NCBI GenBank assembly: GCA_018902545.1
Contig: JAHIQM010000016.1
Coordinates: 62,001 to 126,000, forward strand
Reading direction: 5' to 3'
DNA from: Pseudomonadota bacterium
GTDB lineage: Bacteria > Desulfobacterota > Desulfovibrionia > Desulfovibrionales > Desulfomicrobiaceae
DNA: 64,000 bases
Shown: positions 46,525 to 54,661 of the stretch, piece by piece
Layout of the letters: each line of letters opens with the position of its first letter
Numbering within the stretch: the first letter of the stretch is position 1
Translations under genes and position numbers: made by a program
The notes under the pieces: model-generated
What the model was told of the DNA's origin: nothing
The model's input: the letters and a program-made list of their open reading frames with translations, nothing else
The model's database searches: none

Positions 46525-47499
46525 ATGACCCATCTTCTTGAAGTGCAGGATCTGGTGGTCAAATTCGGCCTGCGTTCCGGCGACCTCACAGCCTTAAACG
46601 GCATCAATTTCACCCTGGATCCCGGCGAGCGCATGGGGCTGGTCGGCGAATCGGGCGCGGGTAAATCCGTAGCCGGATTTTCCATCATTAATCTCATCAG
46701 CAAGCCCGGTTTCATCGCTTCCGGCCGCGTCCTCTTCGAGGGCGAGGAAATCAGCGCCTATCCCCTGGAGCAGATGCGCGGCATCCGCGGCAACCGCATC
46801 AGCATGATCTTCCAGGACCCGATGATGACCTTAAACCCCGTGTTGACCATCGGCACGCAGATGGTCGAGACCATCCTGGCCCACAACAGGATAAGCACCG
46901 CCCACGCCCGCGAGATCGCCCTGGAAAAGCTCTCCAAGGTCTATATCTCCTCGCCGGGCAAACGCCTGGGCCAGTACCCGCACGAACTCTCCGGCGGCAT
47001 GCGCCAGCGCGTGGTCATCGCCATCTCGCTTTTGACCAACCCGAGCCTGATTATCGCCGACGAACCGACCACGGCCCTCGATGTGACCATCCAGGCCGAG
47101 GTCATGGCTCTGCTGCTTGAGCTATGCAAGAATGAGCACATGGGACTCATCCTCATCACCCACGACCTGGGCGTGGTCTCGCAGGTCACCGAAAAGATCT
47201 GCGTCATGTACGCGGGCCGCATCGTGGAACAGGGACCAACTGAAAGCATCGTCACAAACCCGAGGCACCCCTACACCCGGGGATTGATCCAGGCCCTGCC
47301 CCAGGGCGGGGGCGGCCGGGGCCGGCTGCACCAGATTCCGGGCATGATGCCCAACCTGACCAGCATCCCTCCGGGCTGCGCCTTCCATCCGCGCTGCGAA
47401 CACACCATGGACATCTGCCGCAGTAAAGCGCCCCAGCTCTTCGGCGACAGCGAAACCCCGGGCCTGGTGGCCTGTCATCTTTACGCGCAAGCCAGGTAG
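46525..47499 (+). CDS. dppD: Peptide ABC transporter ATPase (DppD type)
   Basis: A 324-aa ATPase. GESGAGKSV is Walker A (about residue 39), [12 protein letters not shown] the signature, [12 protein letters not shown] Walker B, and THDLGVV the H-loop. The C-terminal oligopeptide domain has GCAFHPRC...MDIC, whose cysteines recall Fe-S-binding DppD proteins. It forms a heterodimer with DppF, whose gene begins three bases later. Confidence 0.93.
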   Translation: MTHLLEVQDLVVKFGLRSGDLTALNGINFTLDPGERMGLVGESGAGKSVAGFSIINLISKPGFIASGRVLFEGEEISAYPLEQMRGIRGNRISMIFQDPMMTLNPVLTIGTQMVETILAHNRISTAHAREIALEKLSKVYISSPGKRLGQYPHELSGGMRQRVVIAISLLTNPSLIIADEPTTALDVTIQAEVMALLLELCKNEHMGLILITHDLGVVSQVTEKICVMYAGRIVEQGPTESIVTNPRHPYTRGLIQALPQGGGGRGRLHQIPGMMPNLTSIPPGCAFHPRCEHTMDICRSKAPQLFGDSETPGLVACHLYAQAR

Positions 47500-47502
47500 A
47501 CC

Positions 47503-48519
47503 ATGACAGACAGCAAATCCCTCGTGCGCATCAGCAATGTGGTGAAGCACTTCGACATCTCCGGCGGCTTCCTGGACCGGATCAGCTTTTCCGGCGGCAG
47601 GCCGTCCCTGACCACGACCACGGTCAAAGCCCTGAACGACGTGTCCCTCGACATCACGCAGGGCGAAATCCTCTCCGTGGTCGGCGAATCCGGCTGCGGC
47701 AAGTCCACTCTTGGGCGCACGGTGCTTGGGCTGTATCCACCCACCAGTGGCGAGATCGCCTTTCGCGACACGCGCATCGACAACCTCTCGGCCCGGCAGA
47801 TGCTCCCCTACCGCCGCAAGATGCAGATGGTTTTTCAGGACCCCTACGCGTCCCTGAACCCGCGCATGACCGTGCGCCAGATCCTCGAAGAGCCGACCAG
47901 CTTCCACTTTCCCGATCTGTCCCGGTCCCAGGTTCAGGACAAGGTGGCCGAGGTCATGCGCCAGGTGGGCGTGGACCCGGCCTGGGCCGGACGCTACCCG
48001 CACGAATTTTCCGGCGGCCAGCGCCAGCGCATCAGCATCGCCCGGGCGCTCATGGTCGACCCGGAATTCATCGTCGCCGACGAGCCCATCTCGGCGCTGG
48101 ACGTGTCCATCCAGGCGCAGATATTGAACCTGATCATGGACTGCCAGGAGCGTTTCGGGCTGACCTACATGTTCATCACCCACGACCTCTCGGTGGTCGA
48201 ACACATCAGCACGCGGGTGGCCGTCATGTACCTCGGCACGCTGTGCGAACTGGCCGACAAGAAGAACCTCTACGGCGAGCCGCAGCACCCTTATTCCCGG
48301 GCCCTGCTCTCGGCCATCCCCAGGCTCGGCTCCAAGGGTTTTTCGCACATGCGCCTCAAGGGCGAGGTGCCCACACCCATCAACCTGCCCCCGGGATGCG
48401 TGTTTCACACCCGCTGTCCGTTCACGGAAGAGCGCTGCCGCCGAGAAATCCCCGCGTTGCGCACCTTGCCCAATGGCAGCCGGGCCGCCTGCCACGCTCT
48501 TGAAGAAGGGAGAATCTGA
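47503..48519 (+). CDS. dppF: Peptide ABC transporter ATPase (DppF type)
   Basis: A 338-aa ATPase. GESGCGKSTLGR is Walker A, FSGGQRQRISIARAL the signature, VADEPISALDVSIQAQ Walker B. The C-terminus has GCVFHTRCPFTEERC, the oligopeptide-transport tail. Its N-terminus is extended (SFSGGRPSLTTTTVKAL) as in other DppF proteins. The stop overlaps the start of the thioesterase gene (TGATG). Confidence 0.93.
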   Translation: MTDSKSLVRISNVVKHFDISGGFLDRISFSGGRPSLTTTTVKALNDVSLDITQGEILSVVGESGCGKSTLGRTVLGLYPPTSGEIAFRDTRIDNLSARQMLPYRRKMQMVFQDPYASLNPRMTVRQILEEPTSFHFPDLSRSQVQDKVAEVMRQVGVDPAWAGRYPHEFSGGQRQRISIARALMVDPEFIVADEPISALDVSIQAQILNLIMDCQERFGLTYMFITHDLSVVEHISTRVAVMYLGTLCELADKKNLYGEPQHPYSRALLSAIPRLGSKGFSHMRLKGEVPTPINLPPGCVFHTRCPFTEERCRREIPALRTLPNGSRAACHALEEGRI

Positions 48520-49025
48520 TGAACGAATCAAGCGCCCGCAAGGTCAGCGACAGTGAAACCCTGATGACCCACCGCGCCCTGCCCGAGGACGCCAACCCGG
48601 CCGGCAACGTGCACGGCGGCGTGATTTTGAAGCACATCGACCTGGCCGGAGCCGTGTGCGCCATGCGCCACGCGCGCATGGGCGTGGTCACGGCCTCCAT
48701 CGATCGCATGGAGTTCAAGGCGGCGGTGAACGTAGGCGAGCTCATGCTGCTTTACGCCAGCGTGAACAGGGCCGGCAGGCAATCCATGGAGATCGGCGTG
48801 CGCGTGGTGGTGGAAAACCTCATGACCGGCGAACAACGCCATGCCGCCTCGGCCTACCTTACCTTCGTGGCCATGGGCGCGGACAAGAAACCCACCACGG
48901 TCCCTGACCTCATCCTCGAAACGCCGACCCACCACCGCCGCAACCGCGAAGCAGGCATGCGCCGCGAATTGCGCCTGGAAGAACGCAAACGCGAACGGCT
49001 GGCGCAGGAGTCGGAGCAGGCTTAG
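48519..49025 (+). CDS. Hotdog-fold acyl-CoA thioesterase
   Basis: A 168-aa thioesterase of the YciA/BFIT type. NPAGNVHGGVILKHIDLAGAVCA contains the asparagine and aspartate of the hotdog active site, and VTASIDRMEFKAAVNVGELMLLYA the central helix-strand. The last 30 residues (RRELRLEERKRERLAQ) are a charged tail. It is coupled to dppF (TGATG), an odd partner for a peptide transporter. Hydrolysis of acyl-CoA or acylated peptides is possible, but the substrate is unknown. Confidence 0.88.
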   Translation: MNESSARKVSDSETLMTHRALPEDANPAGNVHGGVILKHIDLAGAVCAMRHARMGVVTASIDRMEFKAAVNVGELMLLYASVNRAGRQSMEIGVRVVVENLMTGEQRHAASAYLTFVAMGADKKPTTVPDLILETPTHHRRNREAGMRRELRLEERKRERLAQESEQA

Positions 49026-49138
49026 GCCGAAGCACTGGAACGCTCCTTTTTTCTGCCGCTCGTTGACCATAATCAGACATTTACAGCCCGGCGACTTCAG
49101 ACTAGGGAAAGCCCCGAATTCACAATTTGGAGCTTTTC

Positions 49139-49762
49139 ATGAACGCAATCGTCATTCTCGTGGCGTCCTATATCGCCCTGCAGATATTTTCCGATGTCGG
49201 ATCCCTGCGCATTGTCATGCTTGGCGGCATGTCCATCGATGCCGGCACATTCATCTATCCGCTGACCTTCACCCTGCGCGACATGGTGCACAAGACCATG
49301 GGCAAGCAGGGAGCGCGGCTGATGATCATCACCGCAGCAGGCTTCAACCTGCTCATGGCCGGGTATTTCTGGGTGGTCTCCATTCTGCCTCCAGACCTGG
49401 GCGTGGGCGCGCAGGCGGAGTTCGGCCAGGTGCTCGCCCCCCTGTGGCGGCTCGTCTTCGCCTCCATCGTGGCGGAGGTCATCTCCGAACTGACGGATAC
49501 GGAGATCTACAGCATGTGGAAAAAGAAAGTCACATCCAAACACCAGTGGTCCAGAGTGCTGGTCAGCAACGCGGTCAGCATCCCGCTGGACAGCTTTATC
49601 TTTTGCTGGATCGCCTTCGGCGGCCTGTTCGAGGCGGCAGTGGTGTGGTCCATCTTCTTCAGCAACACCATCATCAAATTCGCCACCACCCTCGTCACCC
49701 TGCCGGCCATCTATCTGGTCAAGGAAAAGGACGACACCCAGGCAACGACCAGCAACTGCTGA
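49139..49762 (+). CDS. VUT-family membrane protein (probable queuosine-precursor transporter)
   Basis: A 207-aa inner-membrane protein with six predicted helices. GGMSIDAGTFIYPLTFTLRDMVHKTMGKQGAR matches the VUT_1/YhhQ family, which imports preQ0/preQ1 or a related queuosine precursor. ELTDTEIYSMWKKKV and FGGLFEAAVVWSIFFSNTIIKF also fit. The start is ATG at 49139, with GGAG upstream. A 113-base gap separates it from the thioesterase; I found no convincing preQ1 riboswitch there. A bidirectional terminator follows. Confidence 0.88.
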   Translation: MNAIVILVASYIALQIFSDVGSLRIVMLGGMSIDAGTFIYPLTFTLRDMVHKTMGKQGARLMIITAAGFNLLMAGYFWVVSILPPDLGVGAQAEFGQVLAPLWRLVFASIVAEVISELTDTEIYSMWKKKVTSKHQWSRVLVSNAVSIPLDSFIFCWIAFGGLFEAAVVWSIFFSNTIIKFATTLVTLPAIYLVKEKDDTQATTSNC

Positions 49763-49868
49763 AATCGCATGGGCACATGCACGTGAAGAACCCTGTGCCC
49801 CTCCCGTATCCGGAAAGCCCGTCCATAACGTGTGAATACGGATCTCTTTCCTTCGCAATGGAGAACCA

Positions 49869-49907
49869 CGCAAAAACGCCCCGGCAAGCCGGGGCGTTTT
49901 TGCGTGG
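49869..49907. terminator. Bidirectional Rho-independent terminator
   Basis: CGCAAAAACGCCCCGGC pairs perfectly with its complement around AAG. A-run and T-run flank the GC stem, so it ends both the transporter transcript and the convergent FadL-type gene. Confidence 0.93.
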
Positions 49908-49925
49908 CGTCCGCGGAGCGGAGGC

Positions 49926-51191
49926 TTAGAACTTGTAGGTGAAGGACAGGCCCGCAATATGGGCGTCAGCGTCCTTAATCTTGCCTTCAAGCACACCGTC
50001 TGCCGGGCGGGCCTCAATGTCGCGGTCTTCGAACATGAGGTAGGAGTAACTCATGTCCACTCCCCAATTATCTTTGTGGAAACCAAGGCCGCCACTGAAA
50101 ATGTGCCGGTCGCTGTCGGGCAGCAGATAATCGATGGTTCCGTCGGGCACGGGAGATTGGTCAAAAACATAGCCAAGTCTCAGGTCGAGCCAATCCAGAG
50201 CCGCATATTCCACCCCAACGTTAAAGCGCCAGACATCATTCCAATTCTTCGGAGTGCTAAGCTGGTCGGGAGTGGCGGTGGGCAGAATCGGATCGCCGAA
50301 GTCGATGGTCAATTCGTCATACTTGCTCCACAATGTATACATGGCCCCCACTTCGACACTGAGCTTGTCCATGGGATACACCGCAAGACCAAAAGAAAAA
50401 GAATCAGGAAGGGTTACCTTGCCTTTAGCAGAGGTGTCGGAAAAATAGGGAAATCCACCTGGGATATTTGAAAAATCCGCATCGCCTGTGACCTTCATGG
50501 TAACGGGACTGCGATAGGTCAGACCCAGTTTGGCATAGTCGCACGGCTGGTAATGCAGGGCCATGTTGAACCCGTATCCAAAGCCGTCGGCTTCGAGGTT
50601 CGAATCTCCATCAATCCCCCCGAGGGGAATTTTCTTTTTCAAATTGATATTCAAATACATAGCTTCCACGCCAAAAGCGGCGGAAAGTTTGTCCGTAACT
50701 TTCACAGCGACATTGGGATTGATGGACATGGATTCCAGCACGGCCTCGTAAGAGTTGTACTTCCCAATCCAGTTATCATCGAACTTGGTGCCCAGGCCGA
50801 AGCGTGAGAAGGTGCCAAGACCGACGCTGTAGCGATCGTTCACCTTCCAGGTGGCGTAAAAATGCGGGGGAAAAAAGACGGAGGCATCGTCGGAATCGGT
50901 AGATTTGCCTGGCGTTTCAATGGTCACCATCGGCTTGATGGGCATGACGCCGGCCATGACCTGAATCCCTTCCAACTGCGTGATGCCGGCAGGGTTGGTA
51001 GCCAGTGCGGCCGGGTCGTCGGCGCGACCTACGGTGGCTCCGCCCAGGGCGAAGTCGCGGGGACTCCATTCATAAATTGCAAAACCGGCCGCAGAACAGA
51101 ACTGCGCCGTGACCAGCACCAGACACCCGGCCATAAGCCATGATTTCAAAGTTCGCATCCATCCTCCCCTTTGTTGCACTGTTTGCGTCAT
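49926..51191 (-). CDS. FadL/OmpP1-type outer-membrane transporter
   Basis: About 421 aa (or 410 aa from ATG at 51158). It is a beta-barrel protein for uptake of long-chain fatty acids or aromatic hydrocarbons. The signal peptide ends FCSA/AGFAIYEWSPRDFALGG, with the N-terminal plug NPAG motif (ALATNPAGI). The C-terminus ends in an aromatic residue (SFTYKF), typical of outer-membrane barrels. Two possible starts each have a ribosome site: AAGGAG before 51191 and GGGGAGG before 51158. It is divergent from a TetR regulator that may control it, and convergent with the VUT gene. Confidence 0.88.
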   Translation of the reverse strand: MTQTVQQRGGWMRTLKSWLMAGCLVLVTAQFCSAAGFAIYEWSPRDFALGGATVGRADDPAALATNPAGITQLEGIQVMAGVMPIKPMVTIETPGKSTDSDDASVFFPPHFYATWKVNDRYSVGLGTFSRFGLGTKFDDNWIGKYNSYEAVLESMSINPNVAVKVTDKLSAAFGVEAMYLNINLKKKIPLGGIDGDSNLEADGFGYGFNMALHYQPCDYAKLGLTYRSPVTMKVTGDADFSNIPGGFPYFSDTSAKGKVTLPDSFSFGLAVYPMDKLSVEVGAMYTLWSKYDELTIDFGDPILPTATPDQLSTPKNWNDVWRFNVGVEYAALDWLDLRLGYVFDQSPVPDGTIDYLLPDSDRHIFSGGLGFHKDNWGVDMSYSYLMFEDRDIEARPADGVLEGKIKDADAHIAGLSFTYKF

Positions 51192-51224
51192 AAGCGCGAC
51201 TCCTTAAGTGCGCGCTCAATATAT

Positions 51225-51242
51225 TTTCGCTAGAGCGCTAAA
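51225..51242. promoter_or_regulatory. Candidate TetR operator
   Basis: TTTCGC-TAGA-GCGCTAAA is an imperfect inverted repeat about 34 bases upstream of the fadL-type start and 180 bases upstream of the TetR gene. Its match is weak, and the protein-site link is a guess based on divergent orientation. Confidence 0.25.
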
Positions 51243-51425
51243 TGAAGAAGGATTGAGCGTCAAGAGTTTTGCAACACTCCGCCATCAAAGAATATTGTAC
51301 GCACCCAGCAGACTGAGCGACGAAAACGAGAAGTTGAGCAAACACGCAGAATCGGGCAGGAAAAATGGTGGACTGGTCAAAAAGCGCTGGGTACAAGGTG
51401 GAACGAAACACACGAGGAGAAGAAA

Positions 51426-52055
51426 GTGGTCATGGGCAACAAGGAAAGGATTCTGGAGACGGCGAAACGGCTTTTCGGGGAACTCGGCTACGCCGAAACG
51501 ACCTACAAGCGCATCGCCCAAGAGGCGGGCATCGCCGACGGGCTCATCGCCCATCATTACGGCAGCAAGGAAAACCTTTTTCAACTGGTGGAGATAGATA
51601 TTCTCACCAATCTGCTGCTCAAGATCGACGAGAGTCAGTATTACGCTTCCGACGGACTGAGCAGCGTACTCAATTTCGCCAAATGCATCCTCAAGGCGTC
51701 CACCACCCCCGAGACAGGTTTTCTGACCCTGCTGCGCTGCTCCCCTTTTCTGGCCAACACCGTCGATGCTGACAATTCCGAGATCCTCCGCGTCTGCGCA
51801 CGGGTGGTGGAAAAGATGCTTGAGTGCCTGCACAGGGGCATAAGTGACGGCTCAATCCGCGCCGACCTCGAACCGAATCTGGCCGCCAGCGTGATTTTTT
51901 CCACGGTCTTCGGCTCGACCCGGGCACGCCTGCTGGCCAAGGAAAACCTCCTGGGACTCAATTTCTCTGACGATTTTTATCCCGAAATCCTGCGCATTCT
52001 GACCAGGTATCTCGAGCCCCAGGAGACCAGCCAGGGCTACGAATCCTTGTCCTGA
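51426..52055 (+). CDS. TetR/AcrR-family transcriptional regulator
   Basis: A 209-aa repressor. The helix-turn-helix occupies residues about 8-50 (RILETAKRLFGELGYAETTYKRIAQEAGIADGLIAHHYGSKENLF), a textbook TetR signature. The larger C-terminal ligand-binding domain is variable. The start is GTG at 51426, six bases after GAGGAG; ATG at 51432 is an alternative. It is divergent from a FadL-type gene, so a hydrophobic effector such as a fatty acid or its CoA ester is plausible. The 3' end overlaps the 32-aa gene on the other strand by 19 bases. Confidence 0.9.
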   Translation: MVMGNKERILETAKRLFGELGYAETTYKRIAQEAGIADGLIAHHYGSKENLFQLVEIDILTNLLLKIDESQYYASDGLSSVLNFAKCILKASTTPETGFLTLLRCSPFLANTVDADNSEILRVCARVVEKMLECLHRGISDGSIRADLEPNLAASVIFSTVFGSTRARLLAKENLLGLNFSDDFYPEILRILTRYLEPQETSQGYESLS

Positions 52056-52135
52056 TCCGAGCCACCGCCCTGGACCATTGCGTAGGCCACCAGACATCCG
52101 ATCACAAATCCACCAAGCGTTATCCACCAGATCAT
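52037..52135 (-). CDS. 32-aa single-span membrane peptide downstream of lptG
   Basis: A short gene reading MIWWITLGGFVIGC... with one membrane helix (residues 3-22) and an acidic, hydrophilic C-terminus (GGGSDQDKDS). AGGAGG lies seven bases before the ATG. It begins 21 bases after lptG, so it is co-transcribed with the LPS-export permeases. Similar tiny membrane proteins are easily missed in annotation. It could stabilise LptFG or be unrelated. Confidence 0.6.
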   Translation of the reverse strand: MIWWITLGGFVIGCLVAYAMVQGGGSDQDKDS

Positions 52136-52155
52136 CACAGCCCTCCTGTCGGCAA

Positions 52156-53238
52156 TCAACCCAGATGAAAAGACCGGCCGCGCATGAGCCACCCGCCTGC
52201 GACGGCCATGAAAATGAGGTTGGCCGCCCAGGCAGCCAAAACCGGAGGCGCAAGCCCCTTTTCCCCGGCTGTGGCGCAAAGCACGAACAAGCCGTAGTAG
52301 CAGAACGTAGTTACCAGGCCCACGGGAATGATCACGAAAAGCGATCCGAACACGGAGACCACGGCCAGGGCAATAAAAGCCATGACCAGCACGGAACCGG
52401 CATAAGCCAGCTTCATGTGCCAGGCGGTCTGCAGCCGTTCGATGTTGGACCCGGAATCCTCGAGCCTTTTGATTTCGGAACCGAGCTGCCAGATGGGCAG
52501 GGACTCAAGGCGCGTCTTCGGGTCAATGATAAGAAAACCGCCGACATCGGTACGCAGATCAAGCTCCAGTTCCGCCATGGCGCGCACTTCGAAGGTTTCC
52601 GGAAAAGTTCGGGTCGCATCCGACAGAAGCCAGCCGCGCGAGGAGGACGTAAAGCTTGCGGCGCGTATGATCTCCCGGATGACCCCGGCGTCATTGTCGT
52701 CCAGAACGTGGATCGTCAGATTCGCGCCCTTTTTCGCGCCCGGGGTCACACTGCCCATGTGCACAATGCGGTTGCCTTCGCGAAACCAGATATCGGTCAG
52801 GCTTCTGGTTTCAATCTGGCGATCGCGCACCTGCTCGTACCAGATTCGATCCGCCGCCTTGTGTCCGCTCACTCCAAGCACCTCTGAAAAAAACAGCAGC
52901 GCCACGCACAGGACAAGGGCGTAGCAGATCACGGATCTGGCCACTTTCTTCGGCGAGACAGCGCATGCTTCCAGGGCGAGCAGTTCCCGGCTGCGCAGCA
53001 TGATCCCCAGTTGAACCATGAGCGCGATCAGAAAGACCGCAGGAAATATCTGGGAGAGTATGAAGGGCGAGCGGTAGACAAAATAGGAGATGACCGACGA
53101 AAAGCCCACTCCTGCATCCAGAAAATCGTCCAGCCTGTCGAGCAGGTCGATAAAGATATAGATTCCAAGGCCGATTCCGCAGACTAGCAGAAGCAGATAC
53201 AGGTTTTGGCGCAGCATGTAGCGTGTCAGCAAATTCAT
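52156..53238 (-). CDS. lptG: LPS export ABC transporter permease LptG
   Basis: A 360-aa inner-membrane protein of the YjgP/YjgQ family that extracts lipopolysaccharide for the Lpt bridge. The N-terminal helix MNLLTRYMLRQNLYLLLLVCGIG is typical, three further helices lie near residues 50-120 and 290-350, and a periplasmic jellyroll domain fills the middle. The start codon follows the lptF stop directly (TGAATG). Other lpt genes are not in the window. Confidence 0.88.
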   Translation of the reverse strand: MNLLTRYMLRQNLYLLLLVCGIGLGIYIFIDLLDRLDDFLDAGVGFSSVISYFVYRSPFILSQIFPAVFLIALMVQLGIMLRSRELLALEACAVSPKKVARSVICYALVLCVALLFFSEVLGVSGHKAADRIWYEQVRDRQIETRSLTDIWFREGNRIVHMGSVTPGAKKGANLTIHVLDDNDAGVIREIIRAASFTSSSRGWLLSDATRTFPETFEVRAMAELELDLRTDVGGFLIIDPKTRLESLPIWQLGSEIKRLEDSGSNIERLQTAWHMKLAYAGSVLVMAFIALAVVSVFGSLFVIIPVGLVTTFCYYGLFVLCATAGEKGLAPPVLAAWAANLIFMAVAGGWLMRGRSFHLG

Positions 53239-54414
53239 TCAGCTGCTCCCTCCGTTCTCCGAGCCCACCCTTGTCCAGAATCGGATCCTGCTAAAATCCA
53301 CCTCTTTCTCCGTCACCACCACCCACAGTCCGGCTGCCGCAGCCAGCAGGAAAAAGAGGTTGGGCAGCCACAGGGCCAGAGCCGGGCTGAGCTTACCCTC
53401 CTCGGCCAGGGACATGCCTGCGGACAAAAGTGCGTAATACAGAAAAAACGCGCCAAGGCAGGCCAGCAGGCCGAAATGGCGCTTCATGTCCTGAAAAAAC
53501 AGGGCCAGGGGAAAGGCAAAAAACCCGAGTACGATGCAGGCGGCAGGCAGGGAAAAACGCTTGTGCATTTCGATTGCCACTCTGCGTTGAAAACCGACGC
53601 TCCTTTCCTTGAATGCGCCCGCCGCCTGATAACGCAATTCTTTCCAGGACATCTCCTTCGCCCTTTTGCCGTCAAGCTCGAAACCGCCCAAAAAACGCGT
53701 CATGTCCAGGGAAAGGATATAGCGCTCAAAACTGATGACGCTCAGTTCCCCGCCCTCCTCGCGATAAACGTGCCCGTCCTCCAGACGCACAAAAACCTGA
53801 CCCTGCTGCGCATTGGAATCGATCCGGCCGCTGGGAGCGACGATGGTGGCGCGGGTCGCGGACCTTGAACTGTCGAGTACGAAGACACCCTGCAGGGCAC
53901 CCGTGTCAGGATCCGCCTGTCGGGCGTAGACCGTCAGACCCGGAAAGGAGGTGTTGAAAATCCCGGCCTGGACATTGACGGATGTCTTGTGCCGGGCCAA
54001 CTCCACCACCGTGTGCCTGAAATTGTCCATGCCCCAGGAAATTCCGGTCAGGGAAATCCACAACGTGGCACCGCAGCAAAGCAGGCACAGGAGCATGGGT
54101 GCCGGCAGCAAGGGCCAGACGCTGATCCCCCCTGCACGCAGAGAGATGAGTTCCCGATCCGTCCCCATGCGCAAAAAGGTCAGGAAAAGGCCGAGCATGC
54201 ATGAAACCGGAATAAGCATGACCAGAAACAAGGGGCTCAGGAAAACGAAAAGCTTCATCAGGTCAAAAAAAGTCACGCCCTGGCCCATGAACAGGTCACG
54301 AAGCTGGAGAAGTCGGCCAAGCAGAATGAGACAGAGGAAGCCGCCAAGGCAGATGGAGGCAATGATCCCCATCTCCTTGAAAAGCTCCCGCTGCAACAGC
54401 GGAACTCGTATCAC
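53239..54414 (-). CDS. lptF: LPS export ABC transporter permease LptF
   Basis: A 391-aa permease homologous to LptG and its expected partner. RELFKEMGIIASICLGGFLCL is the first helix. LRAGGISVWPLLPAPMLL carries the ATPase-contact helix seen in LptF/G. The periplasmic domain runs from about 130 to 270, followed by three helices. It starts with GTG overlapping the preceding 60-aa gene (GTGA). Confidence 0.88.
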   Translation of the reverse strand: MIRVPLLQRELFKEMGIIASICLGGFLCLILLGRLLQLRDLFMGQGVTFFDLMKLFVFLSPLFLVMLIPVSCMLGLFLTFLRMGTDRELISLRAGGISVWPLLPAPMLLCLLCCGATLWISLTGISWGMDNFRHTVVELARHKTSVNVQAGIFNTSFPGLTVYARQADPDTGALQGVFVLDSSRSATRATIVAPSGRIDSNAQQGQVFVRLEDGHVYREEGGELSVISFERYILSLDMTRFLGGFELDGKRAKEMSWKELRYQAAGAFKERSVGFQRRVAIEMHKRFSLPAACIVLGFFAFPLALFFQDMKRHFGLLACLGAFFLYYALLSAGMSLAEEGKLSPALALWLPNLFFLLAAAAGLWVVVTEKEVDFSRIRFWTRVGSENGGSS

Positions 54415-54593
54415 CTGGACTCCGCCTCCTCGCGGTAAAACCTTTCCAGGGCCAGCTCTTCCGGCGGAGTCAGGTCGAACTTCGTGGAGGCCTGGGCCAT
54501 GAGTTTATGCAGTTCGGGATTGTCGCGACGACACTCTTCGATCCAGGCAATGGCGTTGCGCAGGTTTTTTTCACCGGGCATGATGGTTGTCAT
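54411..54593 (-). CDS. Small conserved-looking soluble protein (60 aa) upstream of lptF
   Basis: MTTIMPGEKNLRNAIAWIEE begins a 60-aa helical, acidic protein ending in ALERFYREEAESR. GGAGG precedes the ATG at 54593. It overlaps lptF by four bases, so translation is coupled. I do not recognise the family. There is no membrane segment or signal peptide. Its position suggests a role tied to LPS export or simply operon leadership. Confidence 0.68.
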   Translation of the reverse strand: MTTIMPGEKNLRNAIAWIEECRRDNPELHKLMAQASTKFDLTPPEELALERFYREEAESR

Positions 54594-54661
54594 TCGTTTA
54601 TCCTCCGAGGTTGTTTGCACCGAGAAGCCCATACAGGAAAGGCCCGCAAGGCACAATCAGA

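Noticed and set aside
49026-49138. Possible preQ1 riboswitch upstream of the VUT transporter
   Set aside because: GACTAGGG resembles the 3' part of the preQ1-I consensus, but no matching stem with an A-rich tail could be built.
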